From assembly GCA_946534895.1 (NCBI GenBank), contig CAMNDE010000118.1:1-7832 (forward strand): 7,832 nucleotides of DNA. The letters are read 5' to 3'. The position numbers and the translations under genes are program-made. Source of the stretch: UBA2943 sp946534895 (GTDB lineage: Bacteria > Bacillota > Clostridia > Christensenellales > Aristaeellaceae). Positions 1 through 6,699 of this stretch are shown in pieces (within the stretch, counting starts at the first letter, position 1; each line of letters begins with the position of its first letter). The notes beneath the pieces are model-generated. The model was not told the DNA's origin, made no database searches, and worked only from the letters and a program-made list of their open reading frames with translations.

Positions 1-1643
1 CTTGAAAACTGATTTTCCGGAAAGTCTCCGAGATTTGTGCTTGCTTTCCAGTGGTTCACAAGGTCCTTCATTTCCGGAAGCAGTCCCCCGGCGCCGGGCA
101 GGGAGACCCGGGCATTTTTCTGAAAACGTACCTGCCTGGTTTCCCGTGTGAGCTCTGCCAGATCATTCTGATACTGTCTGCTGTCGGTTTCCCGTGAAAG
201 CAATGCTGTGACCATTTTCAGATACTGTTTGTCTTTCTCTGTCTCTGGATTCCCCGCTTCCAGCCCGGTTTTCACATGTTCCGTTCCCCTGCGCATCAGT
301 ATCTGTTCATAGGCATCCAGAATCCTCCATTCCGGTTTTCGCTGTTTTTGCGACCAGGCCAGTTTGTTCAGGCAGTTCAGACTCGCAATCCTGAGGTCCT
401 CCTCTGGCTGCGGCTTCATCCCGCATTTTTCCGGTTTCCTGGTATGCGTATAACAGATCCATGTGGGGCTGCTGCCTTTCCGGTCATGCCGGTGCAGGAC
501 AGATCCGCACTCGGCGCAGAAGAAAAGACTGGTGAAAGCGTAATGACGTTCCGCTGCTTTCTTTTCGGTCCTGTGCCCGGTTTCCTCTGCTCGCAGGCGA
601 ATGGCATCCTGGGTACGGTCAAAGTCTTCCCTGGATATGATGCCTTCATGATGATCTGCCAGATAATACCGATCCAGCTCGCCCTGATTTTCCTTCTGCA
701 TGTAATGCTCATCCATGTAGGTCTTCTGATACAACATATCGCCTTTGTAGACAGGATTGGAAAGGATCCGGCGGATGGTGGGCTGCGTCCATTCAATGCC
801 TGTGGGGCTCGGTATGCTCTCCCGGTTCAGCATTTTCGCGATGGTCGCCATCCCGCTGCCGCTCAGGGCCAGGGAAAAGATCCTGCGGACAATCTCCGCC
901 TCATCCTCAAGAATCACCAGCTGACCCTGCTGCTGACTATATCCATACGGTTCCATCCCCATCCTGTAGGTGCCATCTGAAAAGCGTTTCCGGATTCCCC
1001 ATTTCATATTCTCCGAAATGTTCCTGCTCTCATCGGCTGCCAGGCATGCCAGCAGGGTAAGAAGGAGCTCAGAGCCCATGGTACCAGTATGGATGTTTTC
1101 CTTTTCGAAGAGGATATCCACGCCGAGGCCGGTGAGTGTGCGCACCATCTGTATGCAGTCCGTGGTATTCCGGGCAAAGCGGGAGATGGATTTGGTCAGG
1201 ATCAGGTCGATTTTTCCCTGCCTGCAGTCCTCCAGAAGGCGCTGCAGCTCAGGCCGGTTTTCAGCTTTGGTACCGCTGACGCCGGCTTCCAGATAGATAC
1301 CGGCCAGGTCCCATTCATCGTGTGCGCCGATCAGGGAATCATAATGCATCTGCTGGGATTCAATGGACGTCTCCTGACTGTCCAGGAGTGTGGACACCCG
1401 GCAGTATGCGGCCGCCCTGATCCGGGTCTCCGTTTTCGCGTTCTGCTCAATCCGCAGCGGCTGGGAAAGCAGGGCCGTTTCATTTTGGCAGGGCTTCTCC
1501 GGGACATGGGAATCCAGCGGATCGTCTTCTGCCGGTACCGGTCTTGCTCCCCCTCTCTTTTCCCTGAAACGGGAGCGGGCTTCCGCCGAAATGGCATGAC
1601 AGGTCCAGTTCTGAAATCCGGAATTTACGCGCTTCGCTTTCAT
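1..1643 (-). CDS. Large serine recombinase (site-specific integrase/resolvase), 3' end beyond window
   Basis: This is a DNA recombinase of the large serine family, which integrates and excises phages, transposons and conjugative elements by serine-mediated strand exchange. I read 547 codons with no stop before the window edge. The start at 1643 follows AAAGAGGTG with about 5 nt spacing. An N-terminal extension of about 75 residues precedes the resolvase domain. The catalytic serine is S84 in YCRVSTLLDSQ, and the family motifs SISRFARNTTD (about 152-162) and DESRNISENMKWG (about 204-216) follow. The second 'Recombinase' DNA-binding domain spans about 225-345. A zinc ribbon follows with C376, C379, C397 and C407. 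A charged region (about 450-510) probably begins the coiled coil. All visible catalytic motifs are intact, so the protein may be active; the C-terminus cannot be judged. Family assignment is firm; the element it mobilises is unseen. Confidence 0.95.
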   Translation of the reverse strand, partial: MKAKRVNSGFQNWTCHAISAEARSRFREKRGGARPVPAEDDPLDSHVPEKPCQNETALLSQPLRIEQNAKTETRIRAAAYCRVSTLLDSQETSIESQQMHYDSLIGAHDEWDLAGIYLEAGVSGTKAENRPELQRLLEDCRQGKIDLILTKSISRFARNTTDCIQMVRTLTGLGVDILFEKENIHTGTMGSELLLTLLACLAADESRNISENMKWGIRKRFSDGTYRMGMEPYGYSQQQGQLVILEDEAEIVRRIFSLALSGSGMATIAKMLNRESIPSPTGIEWTQPTIRRILSNPVYKGDMLYQKTYMDEHYMQKENQGELDRYYLADHHEGIISREDFDRTQDAIRLRAEETGHRTEKKAAERHYAFTSLFFCAECGSVLHRHDRKGSSPTWICYTHTRKPEKCGMKPQPEEDLRIASLNCLNKLAWSQKQRKPEWRILDAYEQILMRRGTEHVKTGLEAGNPETEKDKQYLKMVTALLSRETDSRQYQNDLAELTRETRQVRFQKNARVSLPGAGGLLPEMKDLVNHWKASTNLGDFPENQFS

Positions 1644-1701
1644 TTTTTCACCTCTTTCAAGTTATGAGCCACCGTTCTTCCTGTCGTTGTGTGCTATGGG
1701 C

Positions 1702-1729
1702 ATCTTACCTCGAACACGGGTTATGGCAA
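1702..1729 (-). promoter_or_regulatory. Candidate sigma-A promoter of the recombinase
   Basis: On the minus strand a -35 box TTGCCA (1729-1724, 5 of 6 to consensus) is followed after 16 nt by a -10 box TAAGAT (1707-1702, 4 of 6). Transcription would start near 1695, leaving a leader of about 50 nt before the recombinase start at 1643. The -35 box lies within the degenerate direct repeat at 1721-1739, so a protein binding that repeat could control it. The call rests on sequence match only. Confidence 0.45.
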
Positions 1730-1739
1730 GTCCCGTAAG
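1721..1739. repeat. Imperfect 19-bp direct repeat, copy 1
   Basis: TTATGGCAAGTCCCGTAAG matches the sequence at 1896-1914 in 16 of 19 positions. This copy also has a small inverted repeat, ACGGG (1716-1720) facing CCCGT (1732-1736), and covers the -35 box of the candidate recombinase promoter. It could be a recombinase or regulator binding site, or a chance similarity. Confidence 0.35.
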
Positions 1740-1768
1740 GGCAAGGAAAGCCTGGTGATCACGGAAAG

Positions 1769-1795
1769 AAAAAAGCGGCAGCTGTAAACTGCCGC
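1769..1795 (-). terminator. Rho-independent terminator
   Basis: The minus strand has a perfect 7-bp GC-rich stem (GCGGCAG / CTGCCGC, arms 1789-1795 and 1775-1781) with a 7-nt loop, followed directly by six T (1774-1769). This is a textbook intrinsic terminator. It lies 222 nt past the stop of the secreted SH3 protein gene (2017) and about 40 nt upstream of the candidate recombinase promoter. It probably ends the transcript of the former and insulates the recombinase. Confidence 0.85.
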
Positions 1796-1895
1796 GAATC
1801 TCATGATATGTATGCGCATCCGTGCTTCATCAGCGGAATCCACTGCGTCCATGAGCGGAAAAACCTTCATTACAGGAACCGATACTCTGTCTGTA

Positions 1896-1914
1896 TTATG
1901 GCAACACCCGAAAG
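1896..1914. repeat. Imperfect 19-bp direct repeat, copy 2
   Basis: TTATGGCAACACCCGAAAG is the partner of 1721-1739, in the same orientation and 175 bp away, on the far side of the 1769-1795 terminator. The shared core is TTATGGCAA followed by CCCG and AAG. Confidence 0.35.
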
Positions 1915-2016
1915 CAACCAACTGGACTAAAAGAAAGGAATGCCTGACAGCACAATGACTGAAGTCAAACGCTTCCGGACTCTGGATGTCTCAAGGATAG
2001 AGCGAACAGCACATCT

Positions 2017-2901
2017 TTACTGAACCTGGTCTTTTTTGACATACCCTTCCTTGATTTTTCCGCCCAGATCCACGCTGATATGATACCAGCCATTTTCTTC
2101 CCCAAGCACAGTGACTTCCCTGCCCTTTTTCAGTGTGACCACTTCTTTGCCACCGCCAGGCGCACTGTATACTTTCACGCTCTGTGTCGTCAGTCCATTC
2201 CATGTGTCCTTCACATGAAATGTAACTTCCGCAGTTACCTCTGTTCCCTTTGCGTCCACCGAAAAAACGCGTACGGTATATGTACCGGCATCTTCCGCGA
2301 TAAAAGTATCAAGTACATTGCCAATGTCGTAATTCCAGGTGTTCACAACGCTTCCGTCCATGGAAACTGTCAGTTCGGTTTTCTGAAGAGGATATATGAC
2401 ATCCCGGTCAAGCCAGTTCACATGGATTGTCGAACCAATGGTTGTATCCGGGATCGGTTCCAGGTCAATCCCCGGATGCAGTTCAGGAAGATTTCCATTT
2501 TCGTCATACACAAGAATCGAAAAATTGTCGCTGGGACAGAGCCCTTCATCAGTCTTCGCGTCCAGAATCCAGATACACGCGGTATATATACCCGGATTTA
2601 CAAAACGGATACCCACTGTATCCAGTGAAACCCAGTCATAGATAACGTCTTTTTCGAAGTCGGCATTCATGCCGACACCGAGGCGGAACGCACTGCTGTC
2701 AATGCCTTTTCCACCCAGTGTCGATCCTTCCGGATAAAAATGGTAATCGGATCTGCTGAACGTGAGGTATTGACCAACGCTGGTTTCAATATTCTGAATA
2801 TTTCCGATTACATACTGTGCTTCATCCGCACAGGCAGTTGTAAAGCATAGTGCTGAAATAAGAAACAGCATGAACAGAAAGCCAATGTGTCCTGTCTTCA
2901 T
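2017..2901 (-). CDS. Secreted protein with Ig-like domains and a C-terminal bacterial SH3 domain
   Basis: This is a 294-residue exported protein of unknown specific role; it probably binds cell wall or other surface polymers. An N-terminal signal peptide (about 1-25, hydrophobic core GFLFMLFLISAL) ends in TTACA, a signal peptidase I site before DE. No proper lipobox is seen. Two beta-rich regions follow (about 26-132 and 150-231). Each carries the GxYtx hallmark of Ig/PKD-like folds: PGIYTACIWILD and AGTYTVRVFSVDAKG. Residues about 239-293 look like an SH3_3 domain (VKVYSAPGGG, KGREVTVLGEENGWYHI, EGYVKKDQV). I prefer the ATG at 2901 over the one at 2907 because AAAGGA then lies at about 8 nt rather than 2 nt. 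The gene has its own promoter and stands apart from its neighbours. Confidence 0.88.
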   Translation of the reverse strand: MKTGHIGFLFMLFLISALCFTTACADEAQYVIGNIQNIETSVGQYLTFSRSDYHFYPEGSTLGGKGIDSSAFRLGVGMNADFEKDVIYDWVSLDTVGIRFVNPGIYTACIWILDAKTDEGLCPSDNFSILVYDENGNLPELHPGIDLEPIPDTTIGSTIHVNWLDRDVIYPLQKTELTVSMDGSVVNTWNYDIGNVLDTFIAEDAGTYTVRVFSVDAKGTEVTAEVTFHVKDTWNGLTTQSVKVYSAPGGGKEVVTLKKGREVTVLGEENGWYHISVDLGGKIKEGYVKKDQVQ

Positions 2902-2933
2902 GATCATATTCCTTTCATCTTTTGTTTACTGCT

Positions 2934-2962
2934 ATTGTATTGTAATTACGTCTGACATACAA
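2934..2962 (-). promoter_or_regulatory. Sigma-A promoter of the secreted SH3 protein gene
   Basis: The minus strand reads TTGTAT (2962-2957), 17 nt, TACAAT (2939-2934). The -10 box matches consensus in 5 of 6 positions and the -35 box in the leading TTG. The predicted start near 2927 gives a leader of about 26 nt with AAAGGA in front of the ATG at 2901. Spacing and position are ideal. Confidence 0.6.
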
Positions 2963-3046
2963 GAGCAGAACAGAATTTATGACAGCTCCCTTATCTGGAA
3001 GAACAGTCGCAGGAGGACGATCTGCCTTATTGATGAATGAATCAGC

Positions 3047-3077
3047 AAGCCAGGGTTACCTTCGGTACTCTTGGCTT
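3047..3077 (+). other. 31-nt hairpin with triloop
   Basis: AAGCCA (3047-3052) pairs with TGGCTT (3072-3077), and an inner TACC/GGTA stem closes on a TTC loop. In plus-strand RNA the stem has 11 Watson-Crick pairs, two G-U pairs and one mismatch over 14 positions. In minus-strand RNA the G-U pairs become A-C mismatches, so the structure favours plus-strand transcription. No T tract follows on either strand, so it is not a standard terminator. Function unknown. Confidence 0.5.
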
Positions 3078-3148
3078 AGACATTGACAAGGAACTGATCT
3101 GTTCAGTGACATACTGTGCTGGCAGCCTTGGGACAAGCTGGCAGATCT

Positions 3149-3244
3149 TTAGCACTTGGTATGTTCTGTCAGGTTGCATTCGGCTGAAACGGTCAGAATC
3201 GTAAAAACAAGTACCAATGACAATAGGACTGCAATTCTGTTCAT
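3149..3244 (-). CDS. Tiny secreted-peptide ORF (31 aa), possibly truncated
   Basis: I do not recognise this gene. The start at 3244 has one of the best ribosome binding sites in the window, AAGGAGG with 8 nt spacing. The peptide begins MNRIAVLLSLVLVFTILTVS, a clear signal-peptide profile with likely cleavage after SA, and ends ECNLTEHTKC before a TAA at 3151-3149. The mature part would be about ten residues with two cysteines, suitable for a disulfide. Either it is a genuine small exported peptide or the remnant of a longer secreted protein that lost its frame. One frame shift at the stop would extend it by about 15 residues with two more cysteines. It lies 186 nt downstream of the 649-residue gene's stop and may have its own weak promoter. 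Confidence 0.55.
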   Translation of the reverse strand: MNRIAVLLSLVLVFTILTVSAECNLTEHTKC

Positions 3245-3301
3245 CAAAGCTACCTCCTTATAGGTTGGATCACGCTTAAAATGATTTTCTCACATGCGTT
3301 C

Positions 3302-3331
3302 TTTATTGTGTGGCAAATTTCGGGCTTTCAA
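3302..3331 (-). promoter_or_regulatory. Weak candidate promoter of the tiny secreted-peptide ORF
   Basis: On the minus strand TTGAAA (3331-3326, 5 of 6 to the -35 consensus) is followed after 18 nt by AATAAA (3307-3302, 4 of 6). The leader to the ATG at 3244 would be about 50 nt. This is plausible but not strong; the ORF could also be read from the upstream transcript. Confidence 0.3.
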
Positions 3332-3371
3332 AATACCGATTGCCCTGGAAACGGAAGTTTCGCAAACTCAT

Positions 3372-3408
3372 GCGGCAATCCTGCCGCTAAGCTGCTGCCT
3401 ACCGGCAG
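3372..3408 (-). other. Two adjacent short hairpins after the 649-residue gene
   Basis: Two GC-rich stems lie 22-59 nt past the stop at 3431. One is CTGCC/GGCAG with a 4-nt loop (3395-3408), the other GCGGCA/TGCCGC with a 4-nt loop (3372-3387). No T run follows, so they are poor intrinsic terminators. They may slow polymerase or protect the 3' end of the upstream message. Confidence 0.4.
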
Positions 3409-3430
3409 AATGATTTCCTTATTCTCATGC

Positions 3431-5380
3431 TCAGTCAGACTGCATGTCCATGGAAATCAGCTGGGGTTCAAAATATCTTTCGACTTCGTTACTTCCCCCA
3501 ATGGTATAACGCCAGAGCACTTCAACCTTACCTTCCCTGAGCCCCGCGACCTCAAAGCTGTATTCCTTTTCTCCCTCTTCCACCATAAAGGCGACAGACT
3601 CCCCCTGATATTCCTCTTCGATCAGATGGAAAGCGTCTACCACTTCTTTCAGTTCTTCGCTGCTCAGAGCATCTTCCACTCCCAGACGAATCAGTACAGC
3701 ATGTTTCTCTTCACCCAGCCAGCCGAATTCCGGAGACCTGTACTCTGCCGTGCCCACGATCCTGCCGTGATGGAAACTGCCCAAAAGCCAGGATGTATCC
3801 CGGGGATTCAGGATATCCGCCGAAATCGCAATCAGCGGATGCTTTTCCTCCCAGGCATCCAGGTTGAACCGCACAAATGTACGCCATGATCCACGCTTTG
3901 ACGCCACCGGAAGCAGCGGAATACCGGAGGGTGACGATGCGTACCGAAAAACATCAAACCCTTTTCTCTGCACATTCTGCGCAGCGATCAGGACATGCCC
4001 CAGACGAGCAAGCTGCTTTGGTGTTCCGCTTTTCAGCGTGGCATACAGCTCATATGCTTTATCGTTTCCTGACTCTGCCATCTGTTCAAATTCTGTCAGA
4101 CACGTCTCATACTCTGCATCTGTAAGCGTTTTGCCATCCGGACGGTACAGACAGATATACTTACGTGCTGATTCCCTGCCTTGTTCTGCGGCCTTTTCCA
4201 GATAGGCGATTCCCTTTTCCGTATCCGCCCTGCATCCTATTCCTTCACACAGCATGCTGCCCACGGTTTCACAGGCAAGGTCATTTCCAAGATCTGCGGC
4301 TTTCATCAGCCATGCAAGCCCGCTCTTATAATCCGGCTTCTTTTCGCTGCGCAGGCTCCACGGAAAGATTGGCCCGCCCTGAAGCAGCAGCTGCGACAGA
4401 TTGGACGAATCCACCGGCTTGAGTTTCCCGGAAAGATACATTCTGGCAATGCAGATCATGGACATCGTGTCATCCATCTCTGCCGCCTTTTCATAGTTTC
4501 TATATGCCTCTTCGTACTTTTCCTGCTGTTCCAGTGCTTCTCCGGCTTTCCACAGTTCCTCTGCGCTCATCTGGTGGTCCGTATTCTGTTCTTTATCCGT
4601 TTCACCGATTGTTTCCTGTGGAAACCATGCATGCAGCAATTTCTCGAGACGATCCAGCTCTTCCTTTATGTCTGCAGTTTTCCATTGTTCTTCCGGATGA
4701 CTCACAAAAACCCTGGGCTCATCTCCGGCATCTGAAAAATGAATGCTGTAGACACAGTGTCTGCTGTAACTGTCAACAATGTTCATGGTTTTTTGCCCCT
4801 CGGTAACGAACCAGGTCCAGCCTTCCTTCGTGGAGTGAACGCCCTTTGCAGCTCTGATGGACGCTGTCTGTTCCCTGGAAAGCACTCCTTTCAGTTCATA
4901 CTCCCGGACATCGTAGCGGACCTTTGGCGTACTTGTTTCAGATTGTTTTTCCACGCCAATGCGCATATCAAACCAGCGGACAAGAAATTCCTTCTCCGCT
5001 TCCATGGATGATTTACACTGCATGATCACGGTGACAGCATGGCTCTGCGTAGTGTCAGAAACACGGATCACATAATGGATCATGGCATCTGGATGGTTTC
5101 TGCAGAGAAACAGGCTGTCACCTTCCATAAACCAGCTCCATTCGCCTGCCGCAGTGGTCTTAAACCCCTTGCGCAGTCTCAGCATCTGGTCTTTTGTAAA
5201 CGCTCTCTGAAGCACAAAGTCATCTTTCAGCAGAAAAACCATCTGAGCTATGCCCAGATCCTTTCGTGTCACTGCACCTGGCAGAATCTTCTCGGCCTCT
5301 TTGGCAGCGCTGTTTTCATGCCTGCTGTCCTGCGATTGATTTTCCGGCTTTTTCCCGAATAGTTTTCTGAATATACCCAT
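3431..5380 (-). CDS. Cytosolic multidomain protein: duplicated unknown N-terminal domain, TPR/Sel1 repeats, unknown C-terminal domain
   Basis: This is a 649-residue protein that I cannot assign to a named function. It starts MGIFRKLFGKKP, a basic amphipathic leader common in cytosolic Firmicutes proteins, with AGAGG 8 nt upstream; a GTG 39 nt earlier has no good site. No signal peptide or membrane segment is visible. Residues about 53-140 and 155-253 are two diverged copies of one domain, aligned on FTKDQ/LSREQ and GEWSWF/GWTWF. TPR/Sel1-like helical repeats follow at about 272-317 (KYEEAYRNYEKAAEM), 351-408 (GLAWLMKAADLGN, GIAYLEKAAEQGR) and, less clearly, 428-450. The C-terminal 190 residues form another unrecognised alpha/beta region. 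The gene begins 69 nt after the stop of the 337-residue zinc-ribbon/Sel1 gene with no terminator between, so the two are probably one operon. The Sel1 part suggests a scaffold role. Confidence 0.85.
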   Translation of the reverse strand: MGIFRKLFGKKPENQSQDSRHENSAAKEAEKILPGAVTRKDLGIAQMVFLLKDDFVLQRAFTKDQMLRLRKGFKTTAAGEWSWFMEGDSLFLCRNHPDAMIHYVIRVSDTTQSHAVTVIMQCKSSMEAEKEFLVRWFDMRIGVEKQSETSTPKVRYDVREYELKGVLSREQTASIRAAKGVHSTKEGWTWFVTEGQKTMNIVDSYSRHCVYSIHFSDAGDEPRVFVSHPEEQWKTADIKEELDRLEKLLHAWFPQETIGETDKEQNTDHQMSAEELWKAGEALEQQEKYEEAYRNYEKAAEMDDTMSMICIARMYLSGKLKPVDSSNLSQLLLQGGPIFPWSLRSEKKPDYKSGLAWLMKAADLGNDLACETVGSMLCEGIGCRADTEKGIAYLEKAAEQGRESARKYICLYRPDGKTLTDAEYETCLTEFEQMAESGNDKAYELYATLKSGTPKQLARLGHVLIAAQNVQRKGFDVFRYASSPSGIPLLPVASKRGSWRTFVRFNLDAWEEKHPLIAISADILNPRDTSWLLGSFHHGRIVGTAEYRSPEFGWLGEEKHAVLIRLGVEDALSSEELKEVVDAFHLIEEEYQGESVAFMVEEGEKEYSFEVAGLREGKVEVLWRYTIGGSNEVERYFEPQLISMDMQSD

Positions 5381-5449
5381 GCCCCGTCCCTCTTTCATAA
5401 CAGATTTCACGGATGCCACGATTTACCCGTGTTTCTGATGCGTAAGCAA

Positions 5450-6463
5450 TCATCGGTATCCGTCGCCACCGCAGGAAACGCATGCACCACTGCCACCACA
5501 TGAAGGACAATCCCTTGAGCCAGTGCCGGTAAAATTGGTCTGTCCTGTGCCATTGCATGTGGAACAATCACCGCTGCCAAGGCATGAAACGCACCATCTG
5601 GAACCGACACTTTCCGTTTCACTGTTATCGTCGAATCCCTCATAGGCATACAAAGGACTTGTCCCGGCGAATGAATACCCCGTCGGTTCGCTCAGTCCCG
5701 ACAGCGCCGGACTGCTAAACAGATAACTGTCATATTGACTCGTTGACCCGCTCAGTCCCGACAGCGCCGGGCTGCTGAACAGATAGCCATCATAGTGAGT
5801 ATGGGTACGTCTGGGCGTTGCTGTAGGCTTCGGTGTTCCAGTAGGCGCAGGCGTGACAGCAGGAGTGGAAGTGGTCGCTGTAAGCCGTCTTACATTGCCC
5901 TCTGCAGATTCCAATCCTGTTTCTGCCGCCTGCTGATAATAGGCAATCGCCATCTCCAGGGATTGCTCTACACCCTGTCCCAGCTCATACAGAACCCCCA
6001 GGTTATTCATCGCCGCCGGTACTCCCTGATCTACAGCCAGCTGATAATACTCAGCTGCCTTCTCGTAGGATTGCTCTACGCCCTCACCATTGGCATACAT
6101 CCAGCCCAGGCGAAACCATGCGTACTCGCTGCCTGCCTCTGCCGCTGAAGTCAGTATTTTTATCGCTATCCCGTAATTCTGTGCCTGATAGGCCGCCTCA
6201 CCCTCCTGATATAAGGCTTCAGCGTCCGGTACATTTCCCTCCGACCTTGGAGTCCCACAGTTTCCACAGAAATTACCGGTGTTGGTTTCGCCGCACTTGG
6301 AGCACACCCATCCCTTGAACGGCCTAGGTGTCCCACAGTTGCCACAGAAGTTGCTGGCATTGGTCTCTCCGCAGTTCGGACACATCCAGCTTTCACCACC
6401 GGCAAAACCAGGAACCACCGAAAGTATCACCAGAACAAGAAAAATGCTTACGAGCTTTTTCAT
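5450..6463 (-). CDS. Secreted zinc-ribbon/Sel1-repeat protein with DnaJ-like cysteine-rich tail
   Basis: This is a 337-residue exported protein of unknown role. The start at 6463 has GGAGGG 8-9 nt upstream and gives a clean signal peptide (MKKLVSIFLVLVILSVVPGF, cleavage near 22). Two zinc ribbons follow (C28, C31, C40, C43 and C54, C57, C66, C69). About three Sel1 repeats occupy 80-190 (for example YEKAAEYYQLAVDQGVPAAM), then a Pro/Thr linker at 194-220. A 20-residue tandem repeat (YDGYLFSSPALSGLS, YDSYLFSSPALSGLS) occupies 224-263. The C-terminus (291-337) has four CxxC pairs (C291/294, 300/303, 319/322, 328/331), two or three in CxxCxGxG-like form as in the DnaJ zinc centre. This arrangement outside the cytosol is unusual. 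It precedes the 649-residue Sel1 gene and is probably co-transcribed with it. A 36-codon in-frame extension upstream to 6571 is unlikely to be translated. Confidence 0.88.
   Translation of the reverse strand: MKKLVSIFLVLVILSVVPGFAGGESWMCPNCGETNASNFCGNCGTPRPFKGWVCSKCGETNTGNFCGNCGTPRSEGNVPDAEALYQEGEAAYQAQNYGIAIKILTSAAEAGSEYAWFRLGWMYANGEGVEQSYEKAAEYYQLAVDQGVPAAMNNLGVLYELGQGVEQSLEMAIAYYQQAAETGLESAEGNVRRLTATTSTPAVTPAPTGTPKPTATPRRTHTHYDGYLFSSPALSGLSGSTSQYDSYLFSSPALSGLSEPTGYSFAGTSPLYAYEGFDDNSETESVGSRWCVSCLGSGDCSTCNGTGQTNFTGTGSRDCPSCGGSGACVSCGGDGYR
5675..5794 (-). repeat. In-gene tandem repeat, 2 x 60 bp
   Basis: Two units of exactly 60 bp (5735-5794 and 5675-5734) encode the 20-residue repeat of the secreted Sel1 protein. 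Over the best 44 bp (5751-5794 against 5691-5734) they differ at five positions, and the first 20 bp, CTCAGTCCCGACAGCGCCGG, are identical. High DNA identity suggests a recent duplication able to change copy number by slippage or recombination. Confidence 0.9.
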
Positions 6464-6699
6464 AAAACTATCCCTCCTGCCATTATGAGACGCTTTCACC
6501 TTAACTTTGTTCCCCGCTCTGTCAGCAAAAAACACAGTCAACAGGATCCATCCACTGATTTCATTGCGCATGTTTATCTGCAGCTTACCGCTGCCACATC
6601 ATCCGTATCTCCATCATTTTCCAGTTTCTTTGCATCCAGAGGTAGTTTTCAGCTCTTTATTATGATGCCATAATCACCGGAATATCACCGTATGACCCG

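Larger units (their letters stand above)
1644..2016. other. Intergenic region between recombinase and secreted SH3 protein
   Basis: No convincing gene lies in this stretch of about 370 nt. It holds the recombinase ribosome binding site and candidate promoter, the minus-strand terminator at 1769-1795, and two copies of an imperfect 19-bp direct repeat (1721-1739 and 1896-1914). A minus-strand open frame covers 1721-1921, but the terminator lies inside it and it lacks a good start. Confidence 0.6.

Noticed and set aside
276..980. Long plus-strand open frame of 234 codons
   Set aside because: It is antisense to the serine recombinase, whose catalytic and zinc-ribbon motifs prove the minus frame. 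The product has no recognisable features.
1331..1597. Minus-strand open frame of 88 codons in another frame
   Set aside because: It overlaps the recombinase N-terminus on the same strand, is very Arg/Pro/Ser rich and has no ribosome binding site.
1721..1921. Minus-strand open frame of 66 codons
   Set aside because: A perfect intrinsic terminator lies inside it, the start is not ATG and no ribosome binding site precedes it.
3037..3204. Plus-strand ORF of 55 codons starting MNQQARVTFGTLGLD
   Set aside because: There is no ribosome binding site, it covers the hairpin and runs antisense to the better-supported tiny secreted-peptide ORF. The composition is not convincing.
5675..5794. Possible CRISPR-like repeat pair
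   Set aside because: There are only two directly adjacent units with no unique spacers, in frame within a gene. They encode a protein repeat.
6482..6487. CATAAT as a -10 box for the secreted Sel1 gene
   Set aside because: It lies too close to the ribosome binding site (about 19 nt before the ATG) and has no -35 partner at 16-18 nt.
6464..6571. 36-codon upstream extension of the secreted Sel1 protein
   Set aside because: It would bury the clear signal peptide and lacks a ribosome binding site, whereas the ATG at 6463 has GGAGGG at correct spacing.
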